The notes below the pieces were generated by a model, which had not been told where the DNA came from, did not search any database, and saw only the letters and a list, made by a program, of their open reading frames with translations. Below, one piece after another: positions 1 through 9,074 of a stretch of DNA of 64,000 nt. The position numbers were made by a program, and so were the translations under genes. This DNA comes from Undibacterium_A arcticum (GTDB lineage: Bacteria > Pseudomonadota > Gammaproteobacteria > Burkholderiales > Burkholderiaceae_D), in the NCBI RefSeq assembly GCF_042660705.1, contig NZ_JBHSUQ010000001.1; one strand, written 5' to 3'. Position 1 is the first letter of the stretch. The number at the start of each line of letters is the position of its first letter.

Positions 1-172
1 CGCTGACGGCCAGCTTGACACCATCGCGCATCGACACGCCCATCGGTGCCGAACCGCCGGTAAATGGGCCGGATACGCCGATCTTGATTGTCTCAGCAGC
101 AAAACCTGCCGCGGACAAGCTCAGCAATGCGGTCGCAATAGTCAAGGCCATCGATTTCATCTTGAAATTCAT
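1..172 (-). CDS. Branched-chain amino acid ABC transporter substrate-binding protein, 5' end only
   Basis: Runs off the left edge; only the first 57 codons are visible. A cleavable signal peptide (about residues 1-25, ending ALLSLSAAGFAAE) is followed by TIKIGVSGPFTGGSAPMG, the usual start of LivK/Leu-Ile-Val-type periplasmic binding proteins (Peripla_BP_6 fold). In that family the protein captures branched-chain amino acids, amides or related small molecules for an ABC importer. The start is the ATG ending at 172; an in-frame ATG at 160 (MKSMAL) is also possible. A weak GGAGA-like site precedes it. Substrate cannot be judged from this fragment. Confidence 0.8.
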   Translation of the reverse strand, partial: MNFKMKSMALTIATALLSLSAAGFAAETIKIGVSGPFTGGSAPMGVSMRDGVKLAVS

Positions 173-374
173 TTCATCTCCTGACACAGGGTTATGCCGT
201 GATATCGGCACGAATAATATTTGACGAATAAAGCGAACTGGTGCGAATTGGGGCTGGAACATTGATGCCGCAAACGATATTAAGTGCTGCTTCCCCATCT
301 GGCAAGACCGCATCGCGCCGGCTACGTAGAATTACTTAAGTGCCGGCGACCGCACGGCCATGCGACGGCAACAC

Positions 375-1727
375 TCAACCGCCTGCGACCATCATGCTTT
401 CAAGCAGGATCGAACCGGTCTGCTTGGTGCCCCGAATCAGCCTGTCGTTGCCGATCGCGACGATTTGTCGCAACATGTCCTTCATATTGCCGGCAATCGT
501 GATTTCTTCGACCGGATACTGGATCACGCCGCGCTCGACCCAATAGCCGGACGCGCCACGCGAATAGTCGCCGGTCACGTAGTTGACGCCATCGCCCATC
601 AGTTCGGTCACCAGCAGGCCGGTATCGAGTTTTTTCAGCATCGCCGTGAAGTTGTCGGTCGGCTTGGTCAGCGACGACGTCAGCGACAGATTGTGCGAGC
701 CGCCGGCATTGCCGGTGGTTTTCATGCCGAGCTTGCGCGCCGAATAGCTGGACAGGAAATAGCCCTGCACCACGCCGTTCTTGACGACATCGCGCCGACT
801 GGTGCGCACGCCCTCATCATCGAACGGCGACGAGCCGACGGCGCCAATCTGGTGCGGGTCCTCGACGATCTGGATGTGCGGCGCAAATACCGCCTGGCCG
901 AGCGAATCAAGCAGGAAGGTCGACTTGCGATACAGCGCGCCGCCGGACACTGCCTGCACGAATGCGCCGAGCAAACCGGCCGCCAGCGGGGCCTCGAACA
1001 GCACCGGGCATTTGCGGGTGTCGAGCTTGCGCGCGTTCAGGCGCGCCAGCGCGCGCTCGGCGGCATAGCGTCCGACCGTTTCCGGCTTGGCCAGATGTTT
1101 CGGATTGCGCATCGACGAATACCAGTCGTCGCGCTGCATATTGCGGCCCTTGCCGGCAATCGGCGCGACCGACAGCGTATGCCGCGAATACGGATAACCG
1201 CCGATGAAGCCGCGCGTATTGGCGGCGACGAAATGCGATTGCTGCGCATACACGCCCGCACCCTCGCTATTGGTAATGCGCGGATCGACCGCAAACGCCG
1301 CGGCTTCGCAGCGCTGCGCCAGCTCGACCGCCTCGGCGGCCGAAATCAGCCAGGGATAGCACAGCTTCAGGTCCTTCGGATGCTTCTCCAGCATGTCCTC
1401 GTCGGCCAGACCGGCGCAATCGTCTTCCGCGGTAAAGCGCGCGATGTTATAGGCGGCCTCGACCGTCGCTCGCAACGCCTGGGGCGAAAAATCGGAGGTG
1501 CTGGCATTGCCGCGCTTTTGACCGATAAACACGGTCACGCCCATGCCCTTGTCCTTGTTTTGCTCGATCGTCTCGATTTTGCCCTTGCGCACCGACACGG
1601 ACAAGCCGCTGCCTTCGGAGAATTCGACCGCCGCATCAGTGCCGCCGGTTTCTTTGGCAAAACGCAACACATCCTGCGCCAGTTGCCTTAATTGATCTTG
1701 ACTATGGATAAATACGGTATCGCTCAT
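375..1727 (-). CDS. pmbA: Metalloprotease PmbA/TldE
   Basis: A 450-residue protein of normal length for the PmbA/TldE half of the TldD/TldE protease, known for maturation of microcin B17 and CcdA turnover. Seen: N-terminal helical segment, the region GKIETIEQNKDKGMGVTVFI, then the C-terminal beta-rich region with TGDYSRGASGYWVERG and EEITIAGNMKDML, all diagnostic. TldE lacks the zinc ligands of TldD, so activity needs a TldD partner elsewhere. Divergent from yjgA with about 90 bp between; pmbA-yjgA-mogA is a common Burkholderiales arrangement. The antisense open frame at 360-1691 is a high-GC shadow. Confidence 0.95.
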   Translation of the reverse strand: MSDTVFIHSQDQLRQLAQDVLRFAKETGGTDAAVEFSEGSGLSVSVRKGKIETIEQNKDKGMGVTVFIGQKRGNASTSDFSPQALRATVEAAYNIARFTAEDDCAGLADEDMLEKHPKDLKLCYPWLISAAEAVELAQRCEAAAFAVDPRITNSEGAGVYAQQSHFVAANTRGFIGGYPYSRHTLSVAPIAGKGRNMQRDDWYSSMRNPKHLAKPETVGRYAAERALARLNARKLDTRKCPVLFEAPLAAGLLGAFVQAVSGGALYRKSTFLLDSLGQAVFAPHIQIVEDPHQIGAVGSSPFDDEGVRTSRRDVVKNGVVQGYFLSSYSARKLGMKTTGNAGGSHNLSLTSSLTKPTDNFTAMLKKLDTGLLVTELMGDGVNYVTGDYSRGASGYWVERGVIQYPVEEITIAGNMKDMLRQIVAIGNDRLIRGTKQTGSILLESMMVAGG

Positions 1728-1817
1728 GAGCTGGTTTTCTTCGGAATGCCTGTAAAACAGTTATCATAGCAGTCGTTTACAGTATAAGTATGGCTTACCG
1801 CCTCCTCCATCTCCATC

Positions 1818-2432
1818 ATGCCAAATCCAAACCGCGGGGCCTGCGGATTCCAGTCGAGCGAATTCGAGCAGGAATACGATCGCCCTTCCAAGTCACAACT
1901 CAAGCGCGAAATGACCGCCCTGCAGAAACTGGGCGCAGAACTGATCGCCGAACCGCGCGAGCGCGTCAAGCGCGTGCCGATGCCGGAAGACGTGCGCGAT
2001 GCGATTCTCGAATGCCAGCAGATCAAGGATCACGAAGGCCGTCGCCGCCAGTTGCAATACGTCGGCAAGAAAATGCGCTCGCTCGATCCGGAGGAACTCG
2101 CCGCAATCCAGCGCACCATCGACAGCTGGAAAGGCCAGTCCAAGGCCGAGACCGCCACCATGCATGCGATGGAACGGCGCCGCGAGAAACTGCTGACCGA
2201 CGACACGGTACTGACCGAGTTGCTGGCCGAGCACCCGCAGCTCGATGCGCAACATTTGCGCACGCTGATCCGCAACGCCCGCAAGGAACAGGCCGAGCAC
2301 AAGCCGCCCAAGGCCTACCGCGAGATTTTCCAGATCCTGAAGCAGCTGCAAGGGAAATCCGCAGTGGACTCCGACACCGATACAGATGCGATGGATGACA
2401 ACGATGACGACAACGAAGCCGAACAGGAGTAA
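1818..2432 (+). CDS. yjgA: Ribosome-associated protein YjgA/DarP (DUF615)
   Basis: 204 residues, highly charged and helical. The conserved start SKSQLKREMTALQKLG and the later QLQYVGKKMRSLD match the DUF615/YjgA (DarP) family, which associates with late 50S ribosomal precursors and promotes peptidyl-transferase centre maturation in E. coli. The acidic tail (DSDTDTDAMDDNDDDNEAEQE, residues about 184-204) is low complexity and overlaps the start of mogA, which suggests coupled translation. Start chosen at the ATG at 1818; the real start could lie slightly downstream because residues 1-20 are poorly conserved. Confidence 0.93.
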   Translation: MPNPNRGACGFQSSEFEQEYDRPSKSQLKREMTALQKLGAELIAEPRERVKRVPMPEDVRDAILECQQIKDHEGRRRQLQYVGKKMRSLDPEELAAIQRTIDSWKGQSKAETATMHAMERRREKLLTDDTVLTELLAEHPQLDAQHLRTLIRNARKEQAEHKPPKAYREIFQILKQLQGKSAVDSDTDTDAMDDNDDDNEAEQE

Positions 2433-3030
2433 TCCGGATCAGTTGCTGATCGGCTTGGTGTCGATCTCCGATCGCGCCGCCGGCGGCGTGTACCAGGATC
2501 AGGGCATCCCGGCTTTGCAGGAATGGTTGGCGGCCGCTGTCAGCAGCCCGTTCCTGATCGAAACCCGGCTGATTCCGGACGATCGCGCGCAGATCGAGCA
2601 AACCCTGATCGACCTGGTGGACGAGCTGCAGTGCGATCTGATACTGACCACTGGCGGCACCGGCCCGGCCCGGCGCGATGTGACACCGGAAGCGACGCTC
2701 GCGGTCGCGACCAAGGAAATGCCCGGTTTCGGCGAGCAGATGCGCCAGATCAGTTTGAAATTCGTGCCGACCGCGATTCTGTCGCGCCAGGTGACCGTCA
2801 TCCGCGAAACGCCTGGTCACGCAGCGCTGATCATGAATCTGCCGGGACAGCCGAAATCGATCAAGGAAACACTGGAAGGCCTGAAGGATGCCGATGGCAA
2901 GACGTTGGTGTCGGGCATCTTTGCAGCGGTGCCGTATTGCATCGACCTGATCGGCGGCCCCTACATCGAAACCAATGATGCGGTGTGCGCGGCGTTCCGG
3001 CCGAAATCGGCCATCCGCAACAAGGCCTGA
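2404..3030 (+). CDS. mogA: Molybdopterin adenylyltransferase MogA
   Basis: MoCF-fold protein that adenylylates molybdopterin before molybdenum insertion. The order LLIGLVSISDRAAGGVYQD, LILTTGGTGPARRDVTPEAT and NLPGQPKSIKETLEG matches MogA; the TTGGTG loop binds the pterin phosphate. Several in-frame ATGs exist (2386, 2395, 2404); I chose 2404 because the family starts near TKPNRSNPDQLLIGL, but all overlap the yjgA 3' end. It would supply molybdenum cofactor, and the window also holds a molybdenum-type formate dehydrogenase at 25.6-28.6 kb. Confidence 0.93.
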   Translation: MTTTKPNRSNPDQLLIGLVSISDRAAGGVYQDQGIPALQEWLAAAVSSPFLIETRLIPDDRAQIEQTLIDLVDELQCDLILTTGGTGPARRDVTPEATLAVATKEMPGFGEQMRQISLKFVPTAILSRQVTVIRETPGHAALIMNLPGQPKSIKETLEGLKDADGKTLVSGIFAAVPYCIDLIGGPYIETNDAVCAAFRPKSAIRNKA

Positions 3031-3126
3031 GCGCTTCACCAGCTTTGAAGTCGGACATATACTCCCAAGAGCGAACAACCTTTGCGCGCGCATTTCAATC
3101 GCAATGACCATATACTGCCACCAAAC

Positions 3127-3798
3127 ATGACTATCAGCACGCTTGATGCGATCGAAATTGAATCCTCCCCGAACCCTACGACCTCGGTGATCTGGCTCCA
3201 TGGCCTGGGCGCCGATGGCAACGACTTCGTGCCGATCGTGCGCGAACTCGACCTGCGCGATTGCCCGCCGATTCGCTTCGTGTTCCCGCATGCGCCGACG
3301 ATGCCGGTGACGATTAATGGCGGCTACGTGATGCGAGCCTGGTACGACATCCTGGGCACCGATCTGGTGCGGCGCGAAGACGAGTCCGGCCTGCGCAAAT
3401 CGCAGGCTGCGGTCGAACAATTGATCACAAGGGAAAAAGCACGCGGCATCCCGGCCGAGCGGATCGTCCTCGCCGGCTTCTCGCAAGGCTGCGCGATGAC
3501 CTTGCAGACCGGCTTGCGTTATCCCGAAAAACTGGCCGGCCTGCTATGCCTGTCGGGTTACCTGCCGCTCAATGAGGTGGTGGCGGCGGAACGTCACGCC
3601 GCCAATCAGCACACGCCCATCTTCATGGCGCACGGTCGTGGCGACCCGGTGATCCCGATCGACCGCGCAGAAAAATCGCGCGACATGCTGCAAGCCCACG
3701 GCTACGACGTCGAATGGCATGAATACATGATGCCGCATTCGGTATGTGCGGAAGAGATTGATGATATCGGGGTGTGGTTGCGGCGGGTGCTGGGGTAG
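3127..3798 (+). CDS. Carboxylesterase / lysophospholipase-like hydrolase (PF02230)
   Basis: 223-residue alpha/beta hydrolase of the phospholipase/carboxylesterase family. Seen: SVIWLHGLGADGNDFVPI near the N-terminus (oxyanion-hole HG), the nucleophile elbow LAGFSQGCAMT with Ser, the acid in HGRGDPVIPIDRAEKSRD, and the catalytic His in MMPHSVCAEEIDDI. No signal peptide, so cytoplasmic. It hydrolyses short-chain esters in related bacteria; the natural substrate is unknown. The start at 3127 is preferred over an upstream in-frame start at 3082, because the upstream part is not conserved. Confidence 0.9.
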   Translation: MTISTLDAIEIESSPNPTTSVIWLHGLGADGNDFVPIVRELDLRDCPPIRFVFPHAPTMPVTINGGYVMRAWYDILGTDLVRREDESGLRKSQAAVEQLITREKARGIPAERIVLAGFSQGCAMTLQTGLRYPEKLAGLLCLSGYLPLNEVVAAERHAANQHTPIFMAHGRGDPVIPIDRAEKSRDMLQAHGYDVEWHEYMMPHSVCAEEIDDIGVWLRRVLG

Positions 3799-3978
3799 TT
3801 TTGCCTTGGCTTGACCTGCCCACGCAAGGTGGACGGCGCAGTTCAGCGCTTCAGCGTGATCGCAGGCCGGCCCTAAATCCCGGCCTACACGAAAAATATA
3901 CTCCAGCGTGTATTTTTTAAAGCCCAATGAAAGCATGGGCGATAGCACTATTTTAGCCCATACTCCTAAGAAAACACC

Positions 3979-4533
3979 TTAGCGCATAGCCTCAGCCGCG
4001 GCCTTGAACGTCACCAGATCAATCTGCACCGTTTCATCCCCGCCCGTCATCCAGATCTGCCCATCCTGAATCGTGCATTGCAGCTGCATGTTGCGTTGTG
4101 CCAGTTTTTGCAATGCCTGACTGGTTTCCGTCGGCAGGTTGAAGACGGTCAGGTTCTTGGCGCGTTCGAGTCGGCTACCGATCTGGTTCCACCAGATGCT
4201 GCTGTTGCTGGCGTAGCTATACACCACTACCTGTTCGGCGCGGCCGCAGGCTTTCAGCAGGCGCTTGTCGTCGGGTTGGCCGACTTCGATCCACAGCGCG
4301 ATGGCGCCGGTTAAATCCTTTTGCCACAAGTCCGGTTCATCGGTGTCGAACAGACCTTTCGTAAAGCTCAGCGCCTCATGTGCGTGACGGGCGAAGGCCA
4401 GCACCCGCACCATCATGCGCTCATCGGTTTCGGACGGATGGCGGGCAATGGTCAGGTTTTGTGTTTCGTAAAAATTGCGGTCCATGTCTGCGATTTGCAG
4501 ATCGGCTTTGTAGATTGTTGCCTTGAGTGCCAT
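3979..4533 (-). CDS. yaeQ: YaeQ family protein
   Basis: 184 residues over the full length of the YaeQ family: start MALKATIYKADLQIADMDRN, DERMMVRVLAFARHAHEAL, and DLTGAIALWIEVGQPDDKRL in the middle. The fold is distantly related to PD-(D/E)XK nucleases (the E and GxxD in the central block fit this), but no biochemical role is established. E. coli YaeQ was reported as a multicopy suppressor of rfaH loss; later work questioned this. Stands alone between the esterase and purU. Confidence 0.92.
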   Translation of the reverse strand: MALKATIYKADLQIADMDRNFYETQNLTIARHPSETDERMMVRVLAFARHAHEALSFTKGLFDTDEPDLWQKDLTGAIALWIEVGQPDDKRLLKACGRAEQVVVYSYASNSSIWWNQIGSRLERAKNLTVFNLPTETSQALQKLAQRNMQLQCTIQDGQIWMTGGDETVQIDLVTFKAAAEAMR

Positions 4534-4609
4534 CGTGTCGGTTTTCTTTATTTCTGTTTGGTTCTATTTGATGCTTGCTGCCGTTATCTGGCGTTAGCCC
4601 AGTCGCGCG

Positions 4610-5476
4610 CTATTTGAATACCACCGTCTTATGCCCGTCGAGCAAGATCCGGTGCTCGACAAACCATTTGACCGCGCGCGCCAGCACCACGCATTCGACG
4701 TCGCGTCCGATCGCGGTCAGCGTATCGGGGTCCATCGCGTGATCGACGCGCTCGACATCCTGTTCGATGATCGGGCCCTCATCCAGCTCGCCGGTGACGA
4801 AATGCGCGGTGGCGCCGATCAGTTTGACGCCGCGATCGTGCGCCTGCAAATACGGCCTGGCGCCCTTGAAACTGGGCAGGAAGGAATGGTGAATATTGAT
4901 CGCCCGCCCCTGCAGCGCCCGGCACAGCGTTGGCGACAGGACTTGCATGTAACGCGCCAGCACTACCAGTTCGATCTGCTGGGTGTCGATGATGTCGAGC
5001 AGGCGCTGTTCCTGTTCCTGCTTGGCTTGCGTCGACGCACCGGCCGCCAGCGGCAGATGGTGGAACGGGATGTTGTAGCTGGCGGCGAGCTGGTAGAAAT
5101 CCATATGATTCGACACGATCGCCGGAATCTCGACCGGCAGCAGCCCGCTCTTGTAGCGGAACAGCAGGTCGTTCAGGCAATGGCCGATCTTCGACACCAT
5201 CAGCAGCACGCGCGGTTTGCGGCGTGCATCGTGCAGCTGCGCGTTCATTCCCAGGCTGCTCGCGAGCTGCGCAAATTCGCTGCGCAGCGTGGCATCGGGC
5301 AGCGCCGGATTTTCCGACGCGAAGTGCACACGCATGAAAAACAGCCGTGAATCGGCATCACCGAACTGCGCAGAGTCGATGATATTGCAGTCGTGTTGCG
5401 CCAAAAAACCCGACACGCGATGGACGATGCCGCGTTGGTCCGGGCAGGACAAGGTAAGGATGTATTCGGGATGCAT
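4610..5476 (-). CDS. purU: Formyltetrahydrofolate deformylase PurU
   Basis: 288 residues. Hydrolyses 10-formyl-THF to formate and THF, balancing one-carbon pools and supplying formate (for example to PurT). N-terminal ACT domain (YILTLSCPDQRGIVHRVSGF, residues 5-85), then a formyl-transferase fold: PAIVSNHMDFYQLAASYNIP, VVLARYMQVLSP, the catalytic NIHHSFLPSFKGARPY with His, and GATAHFVTGELDEGPIIEQD containing the active-site Asp. The stop lies 77 bp from the yaeQ start; the two are possibly cotranscribed. Confidence 0.96.
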   Translation of the reverse strand: MHPEYILTLSCPDQRGIVHRVSGFLAQHDCNIIDSAQFGDADSRLFFMRVHFASENPALPDATLRSEFAQLASSLGMNAQLHDARRKPRVLLMVSKIGHCLNDLLFRYKSGLLPVEIPAIVSNHMDFYQLAASYNIPFHHLPLAAGASTQAKQEQEQRLLDIIDTQQIELVVLARYMQVLSPTLCRALQGRAINIHHSFLPSFKGARPYLQAHDRGVKLIGATAHFVTGELDEGPIIEQDVERVDHAMDPDTLTAIGRDVECVVLARAVKWFVEHRILLDGHKTVVFK

Positions 5477-5654
5477 GCTGGACTCGGCGAAGTGCGGGGC
5501 GAAGTGATTGGAAGAGTAACGTCAATGCAAAGCGCACATTGTCGCATGGCTGCGGGGCGCCGCGCCGAAATGCAACGCCGCCGGTGTCGCGAGAAACCGG
5601 CGGCGTGCTGGGAAGTTGCGGCTCGACGGATGGTTGATCCGCCTTGAGATCGGC

Positions 5655-7898
5655 TTATTTGGCCGGAAATTTCATGCCGAGCTGGTCGAACAGGAAGCTG
5701 TACACGTCAGCTGTCTGGTTGATCCGGATCGATAGCGAGCTGCCGATACCGTGGCCGGCGTGGGAATTGATGCTGAGATACACCGGGCGGTCCGAACCGG
5801 TCGCCGCTTGCAAGCGCGCGATCATCTTGCGCGAATGCATGGGATTAACGCGGCCGTCGGTCTCGCCGGTCGCCATCAGGATCGCAGGATACCGGGCGCC
5901 ATCGACCACGTGGTGATATGGCGAGTAGGCATACAGCGCCTTGAACTGATCGGGATTCTTGACGCTGCCGAATTCAGTCACGTTGAATGCGCCATTCGGA
6001 TCGAGCTCGACGCGCAACATATCGTACAGGCCGACCTGCGACACCACGGCGCGGAACAGCCGCGGCTGCTGGGTCAGTACCGCCCCCATCAGCAGACCGC
6101 CGTTGCTGCCGCCGATGCTGGCCATGCGCGCGCGGCTGGTGTACTTCTGCTGCACCAGGTATTGCCCCGCGGCGATGAAGTCGTCGAACACGTTCTGCTT
6201 CCTGGTCAGCATCCCCTGCTGGTGCCATTCTTCGCCGAACTCGCCGCCGCCGCGCAGATTGACGCTGACGAACACACCGCCGCCATCGAGCCACAGGCGC
6301 GTGGCCGCGCCCAGGAAGTGCGGCGTTTGGCTCACGCCGTAGCCGCCGTAGCCGTTCAGCAGCAAGGGGTTGTTGCCGTCGAGCTTGACGCCTTTGCGAC
6401 GCACGATATTGAGCGGAATCTTGGTGCCGTCCTTCGAGGTCGCAAATTCGCGCACCACCTCGGTATCGTCAAAATTGACGGGACTGGTCTGCACCAGTTT
6501 GGTCACCGCGCCCTTGCCGCTCTTTTCGTCGTAGCGCGCGAAATAAGACGGCTTCAGATAGGTGCCGATCGAATACACCAGCGCGCCATTGCCGAGTGCT
6601 TCGACTTCATTGACCGTTGCCACATCCGGCAGCGGCAACATGCCTTGCGGTTTGCCGTCATGGTCATAGATCGCGACGCGCGACGGACCGCCGACCAGTT
6701 CGTTCAGGTAAATCGCGCGCGGCGTCACCACGATCGCGGAGCTGCCCAGATTGCCGCCCGACTGCATCACCGCATCCGATTGCGCGACGATCGCCTGCGC
6801 ATGCGCCAGTTGATAGTCGCCGCTCTTTAATTTCAGCAGCTTGCCACGCGGCGCGTCCTTGCGCGACACCAGGTACAGCGCATCGTCAGGACCAATCACG
6901 GTCGCCACCACCTGGTCCTCGAAGCGGGTCACCTGCCGGATAGCGCCGCCTTGCTGGATCACGTAATGCGCGAACTCGCCGCCGTCACCGTTGGCGACCG
7001 TCGCCAGCACCGCTGTCGAATTCGGATGGTTGTCGAGAAAGATCTCGGCCACTTTCGGGAAATCCTTGCCCAGCACATAGACATCCTGCTTTGGATCGTC
7101 GCCGATACGATGGTAGAAAACCTGCTGGTAAAAATGCTGGCGCTCGGCCGGCTGATCGGCGCCCGGATACTGGGTGTACCAGAAGCCGGAACCATCGGCC
7201 CGCCAGGCCAGGCTACCGCCGCCAGTCGGGTACTGCACGCGCGGGATCACGGCGTCGACCTGCTGGCCGCTCTTCACGTCAAAAATATGTACCGAGCCGT
7301 CTTCGCTGCCGTTGTCGGACAGCGACACCGCCACCAGCTCACCGGTAGGCGATGGCACGAACCAGTCGATCGCAGTCGTGCCCTGTGCGCTGATCTGGTT
7401 CGGATCGAGTACGATGCGCACCTTGGCCGGATCGAGGTCCTGGCCCATCACCGCGATCATCGGCTGCTGTTTCGGCGGCTGGTTATACATCGCAAACACC
7501 TGCTCGCCGGCGGTCTGCAAGCCGTAATAGGCGCTGGAACTGGCGGCCGCCTGTTGCATCAGCCACTTGAAAATCGGTGCGCGCGAAGGCAGGCGGTCGA
7601 TATATTTACGGGTCCGCTGATCCTGCGCCAGACTCCATTGGTGCACCTTCGGATCGGCCGCATTCTCCAGCCAGCGATACGGATCGCTGGCGGTGATGCC
7701 GTGATACGTGTCGCTGACCGCGATGATGGGTGTGGGCGGTGCCGCCGGGGCGGACTTCAACTTGGTGGCAGTCGGCGCGCCCGCCTGTGCGGCGCCTGCG
7801 ACCAGTGCGGCGGCGGCCACCTTGCCGACCAGTGCCAGCAATCCCAGCGGCGACGCGCCGCGCCCGAACCGGCCGGCCAGACGGTTTCTTGAACTCAT
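5655..7898 (-). CDS. Prolyl oligopeptidase family serine peptidase (S9A), secreted
   Basis: 747 residues with an N-terminal signal-like segment (LGLLALVGKVAAAALVAGAAQA). The beta-propeller domain starts near YHGITASDPYRWLENAADP; the alpha/beta hydrolase domain carries LLLNGYGGYG, the nucleophile motif ASIGGSNGGLLMGA and a catalytic His in SINSHAGHGIGSS. S9A enzymes cleave after proline in short peptides; the leader suggests periplasmic action. The start at 7898 is chosen over 7943 because AGGAAG sits 8 nt upstream and the signal peptide then begins correctly. Single gene. Confidence 0.93.
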   Translation of the reverse strand: MSSRNRLAGRFGRGASPLGLLALVGKVAAAALVAGAAQAGAPTATKLKSAPAAPPTPIIAVSDTYHGITASDPYRWLENAADPKVHQWSLAQDQRTRKYIDRLPSRAPIFKWLMQQAAASSSAYYGLQTAGEQVFAMYNQPPKQQPMIAVMGQDLDPAKVRIVLDPNQISAQGTTAIDWFVPSPTGELVAVSLSDNGSEDGSVHIFDVKSGQQVDAVIPRVQYPTGGGSLAWRADGSGFWYTQYPGADQPAERQHFYQQVFYHRIGDDPKQDVYVLGKDFPKVAEIFLDNHPNSTAVLATVANGDGGEFAHYVIQQGGAIRQVTRFEDQVVATVIGPDDALYLVSRKDAPRGKLLKLKSGDYQLAHAQAIVAQSDAVMQSGGNLGSSAIVVTPRAIYLNELVGGPSRVAIYDHDGKPQGMLPLPDVATVNEVEALGNGALVYSIGTYLKPSYFARYDEKSGKGAVTKLVQTSPVNFDDTEVVREFATSKDGTKIPLNIVRRKGVKLDGNNPLLLNGYGGYGVSQTPHFLGAATRLWLDGGGVFVSVNLRGGGEFGEEWHQQGMLTRKQNVFDDFIAAGQYLVQQKYTSRARMASIGGSNGGLLMGAVLTQQPRLFRAVVSQVGLYDMLRVELDPNGAFNVTEFGSVKNPDQFKALYAYSPYHHVVDGARYPAILMATGETDGRVNPMHSRKMIARLQAATGSDRPVYLSINSHAGHGIGSSLSIRINQTADVYSFLFDQLGMKFPAK

Positions 7899-8047
7899 AC
7901 TGTGATCTTCCTGGTTATTGTAGAACTGTTGAAAGCAATGCAATGGTGAAGAACAGCCGAGTATATTCAGTTTCCTCTCAGTTTTTATTCGGAAATCTTA
8001 CTCAAAAGCAAGAACATATTCCGGTGCCACGCGCACTCCCCATAAAA

Positions 8048-8083
8048 AAATCGCCGACGCCTGTTACCGGGCATCGGCGATTT
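8048..8083 (-). terminator. Intrinsic terminator after the bactofilin gene
   Basis: A GC-rich hairpin with arms AAATCGCCGA and TCGGCGATTT, followed on the - strand by a run of seven T (8044-8050). It lies 100 bp past the stop of the - strand bactofilin gene. Confidence 0.8.
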
Positions 8084-8180
8084 GTCCATCCATAACAATA
8101 CACCGGATGCGCCGCGCGGCGCGTCCGGTTATCCGAAACAGCAACAATGCAAGGCGGTGTTTATGCCTGCTTATGTCTGC

Positions 8181-8759
8181 TTATGCCGCCTGTGGTACCG
8201 ACTGTGGCGTCGGTTGCGAGGACGGTTTTGCCGCTGACTTAGCCTGAGTACCGACCTGCACTTCGCCGGTCAGTTGGCCACCCTCCTCGATCACTACCTT
8301 GCCATAGCGGATCTTGCCGGACACCTTGCCAGTGGAATAGATCACCAGTTTTTCGCGTACCGTCAGGTCGCCTTCGAATTGGCCGCGGATTTCGGCGATA
8401 TCGATCTCGGCCGAACCGATGAACGCGCCCTGTTCCGCAATCTGCATCACGCGCGAATCCATCGTCGCCTCGACTCGCCCCTCGACCACCAGCGTGTCGC
8501 AATCGGTGATCTCGACGCCCTTCAGCTTGATGTTCGGTCCGACGATCAGCTTGCTGCCCATTTCATTGGTGCTCGACACCGGCGCATTGGCGGGGCTGGT
8601 TTGGGTGCTGCCGGTTGGAGTAATCATGGGTTTCTGAATACCAGAGGGGCTATTGGAGGATGTATTGGCAGATGCAAAGGCGCTATTGCCGCCCAAAGGG
8701 GAATTAGTGGTCGGTGTACTGACCGGTTTTTTGCCAAAAAGTGTTTCGGATCGAAGCAT
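8181..8759 (-). CDS. Bactofilin (polymer-forming cytoskeletal protein)
   Basis: 192 residues. Central bactofilin domain (about 68-165), a right-handed beta-helix with repeating turns such as TLVVEGRVEATMDSRVMQI and GAFIGSAEIDIAEIRGQFEG, flanked by disordered Ser/Thr/Pro-rich N- and C-tails. Bactofilins self-assemble without nucleotide and scaffold cell-wall or polar proteins. No transmembrane segment; membrane contact in this family is usually through a short N-terminal peptide. Followed by its own terminator. The exact role here is unknown. Confidence 0.93.
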   Translation of the reverse strand: MLRSETLFGKKPVSTPTTNSPLGGNSAFASANTSSNSPSGIQKPMITPTGSTQTSPANAPVSSTNEMGSKLIVGPNIKLKGVEITDCDTLVVEGRVEATMDSRVMQIAEQGAFIGSAEIDIAEIRGQFEGDLTVREKLVIYSTGKVSGKIRYGKVVIEEGGQLTGEVQVGTQAKSAAKPSSQPTPQSVPQAA

Positions 8760-9074
8760 AGGATCTCCTGATTGGTGCCCGGTACCTCGGCGCGCTCATG
8801 TATTGATCCACATGAAGGAACACGCCTGCAGTACTCGTTTTTACTTATTTCGACTAGCATCGTGTTACAAATATATGGAACACGATGCTGCATTTTGGTG
8901 CATGCAAAGCTGCTGCGCTCCTGTGAGCCGTGGTTTTCTGCAAGCTCATGGAGTTGGTCTACGACAAGTTCTCAAAGTTCAGATTTGTTACATTTCTTAC
9001 ATAATCATATAAAAAGCACGACCGTGCAAATTGCGCTATAGTGCCCTCCTTGCCATTACTCACCGGAGAAAGAC
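8760..9074. other. Intergenic region with an 11-bp inverted repeat
   Basis: About 315 bp between the divergent bactofilin and curA genes. It must hold both promoters. The only clear structure is a perfect inverted repeat, AGCATCGTGTT at 8856-8866 and AACACGATGCT at 8879-8889, with a 12-nt AT-rich spacer; it could be an operator or an RNA stem. No open frame here looks coding. Confidence 0.6.

Noticed and set aside
360..1691. 443-codon + strand open frame opposite pmbA
   Set aside because: Arg/His/Gly-rich composition typical of antisense frames in high-GC genes; no domain, no ribosome site; pmbA is fully supported.
2023..3486. 487-codon - strand open frame across yjgA, mogA and the esterase
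   Set aside because: Lies opposite three well-conserved genes and has no recognised domain; a high-GC shadow.
3892..3921. Terminator after the carboxylesterase
   Set aside because: AAAATATAC/GTGTATTTT can pair but with mismatches and an AT-only stem; too weak to call.
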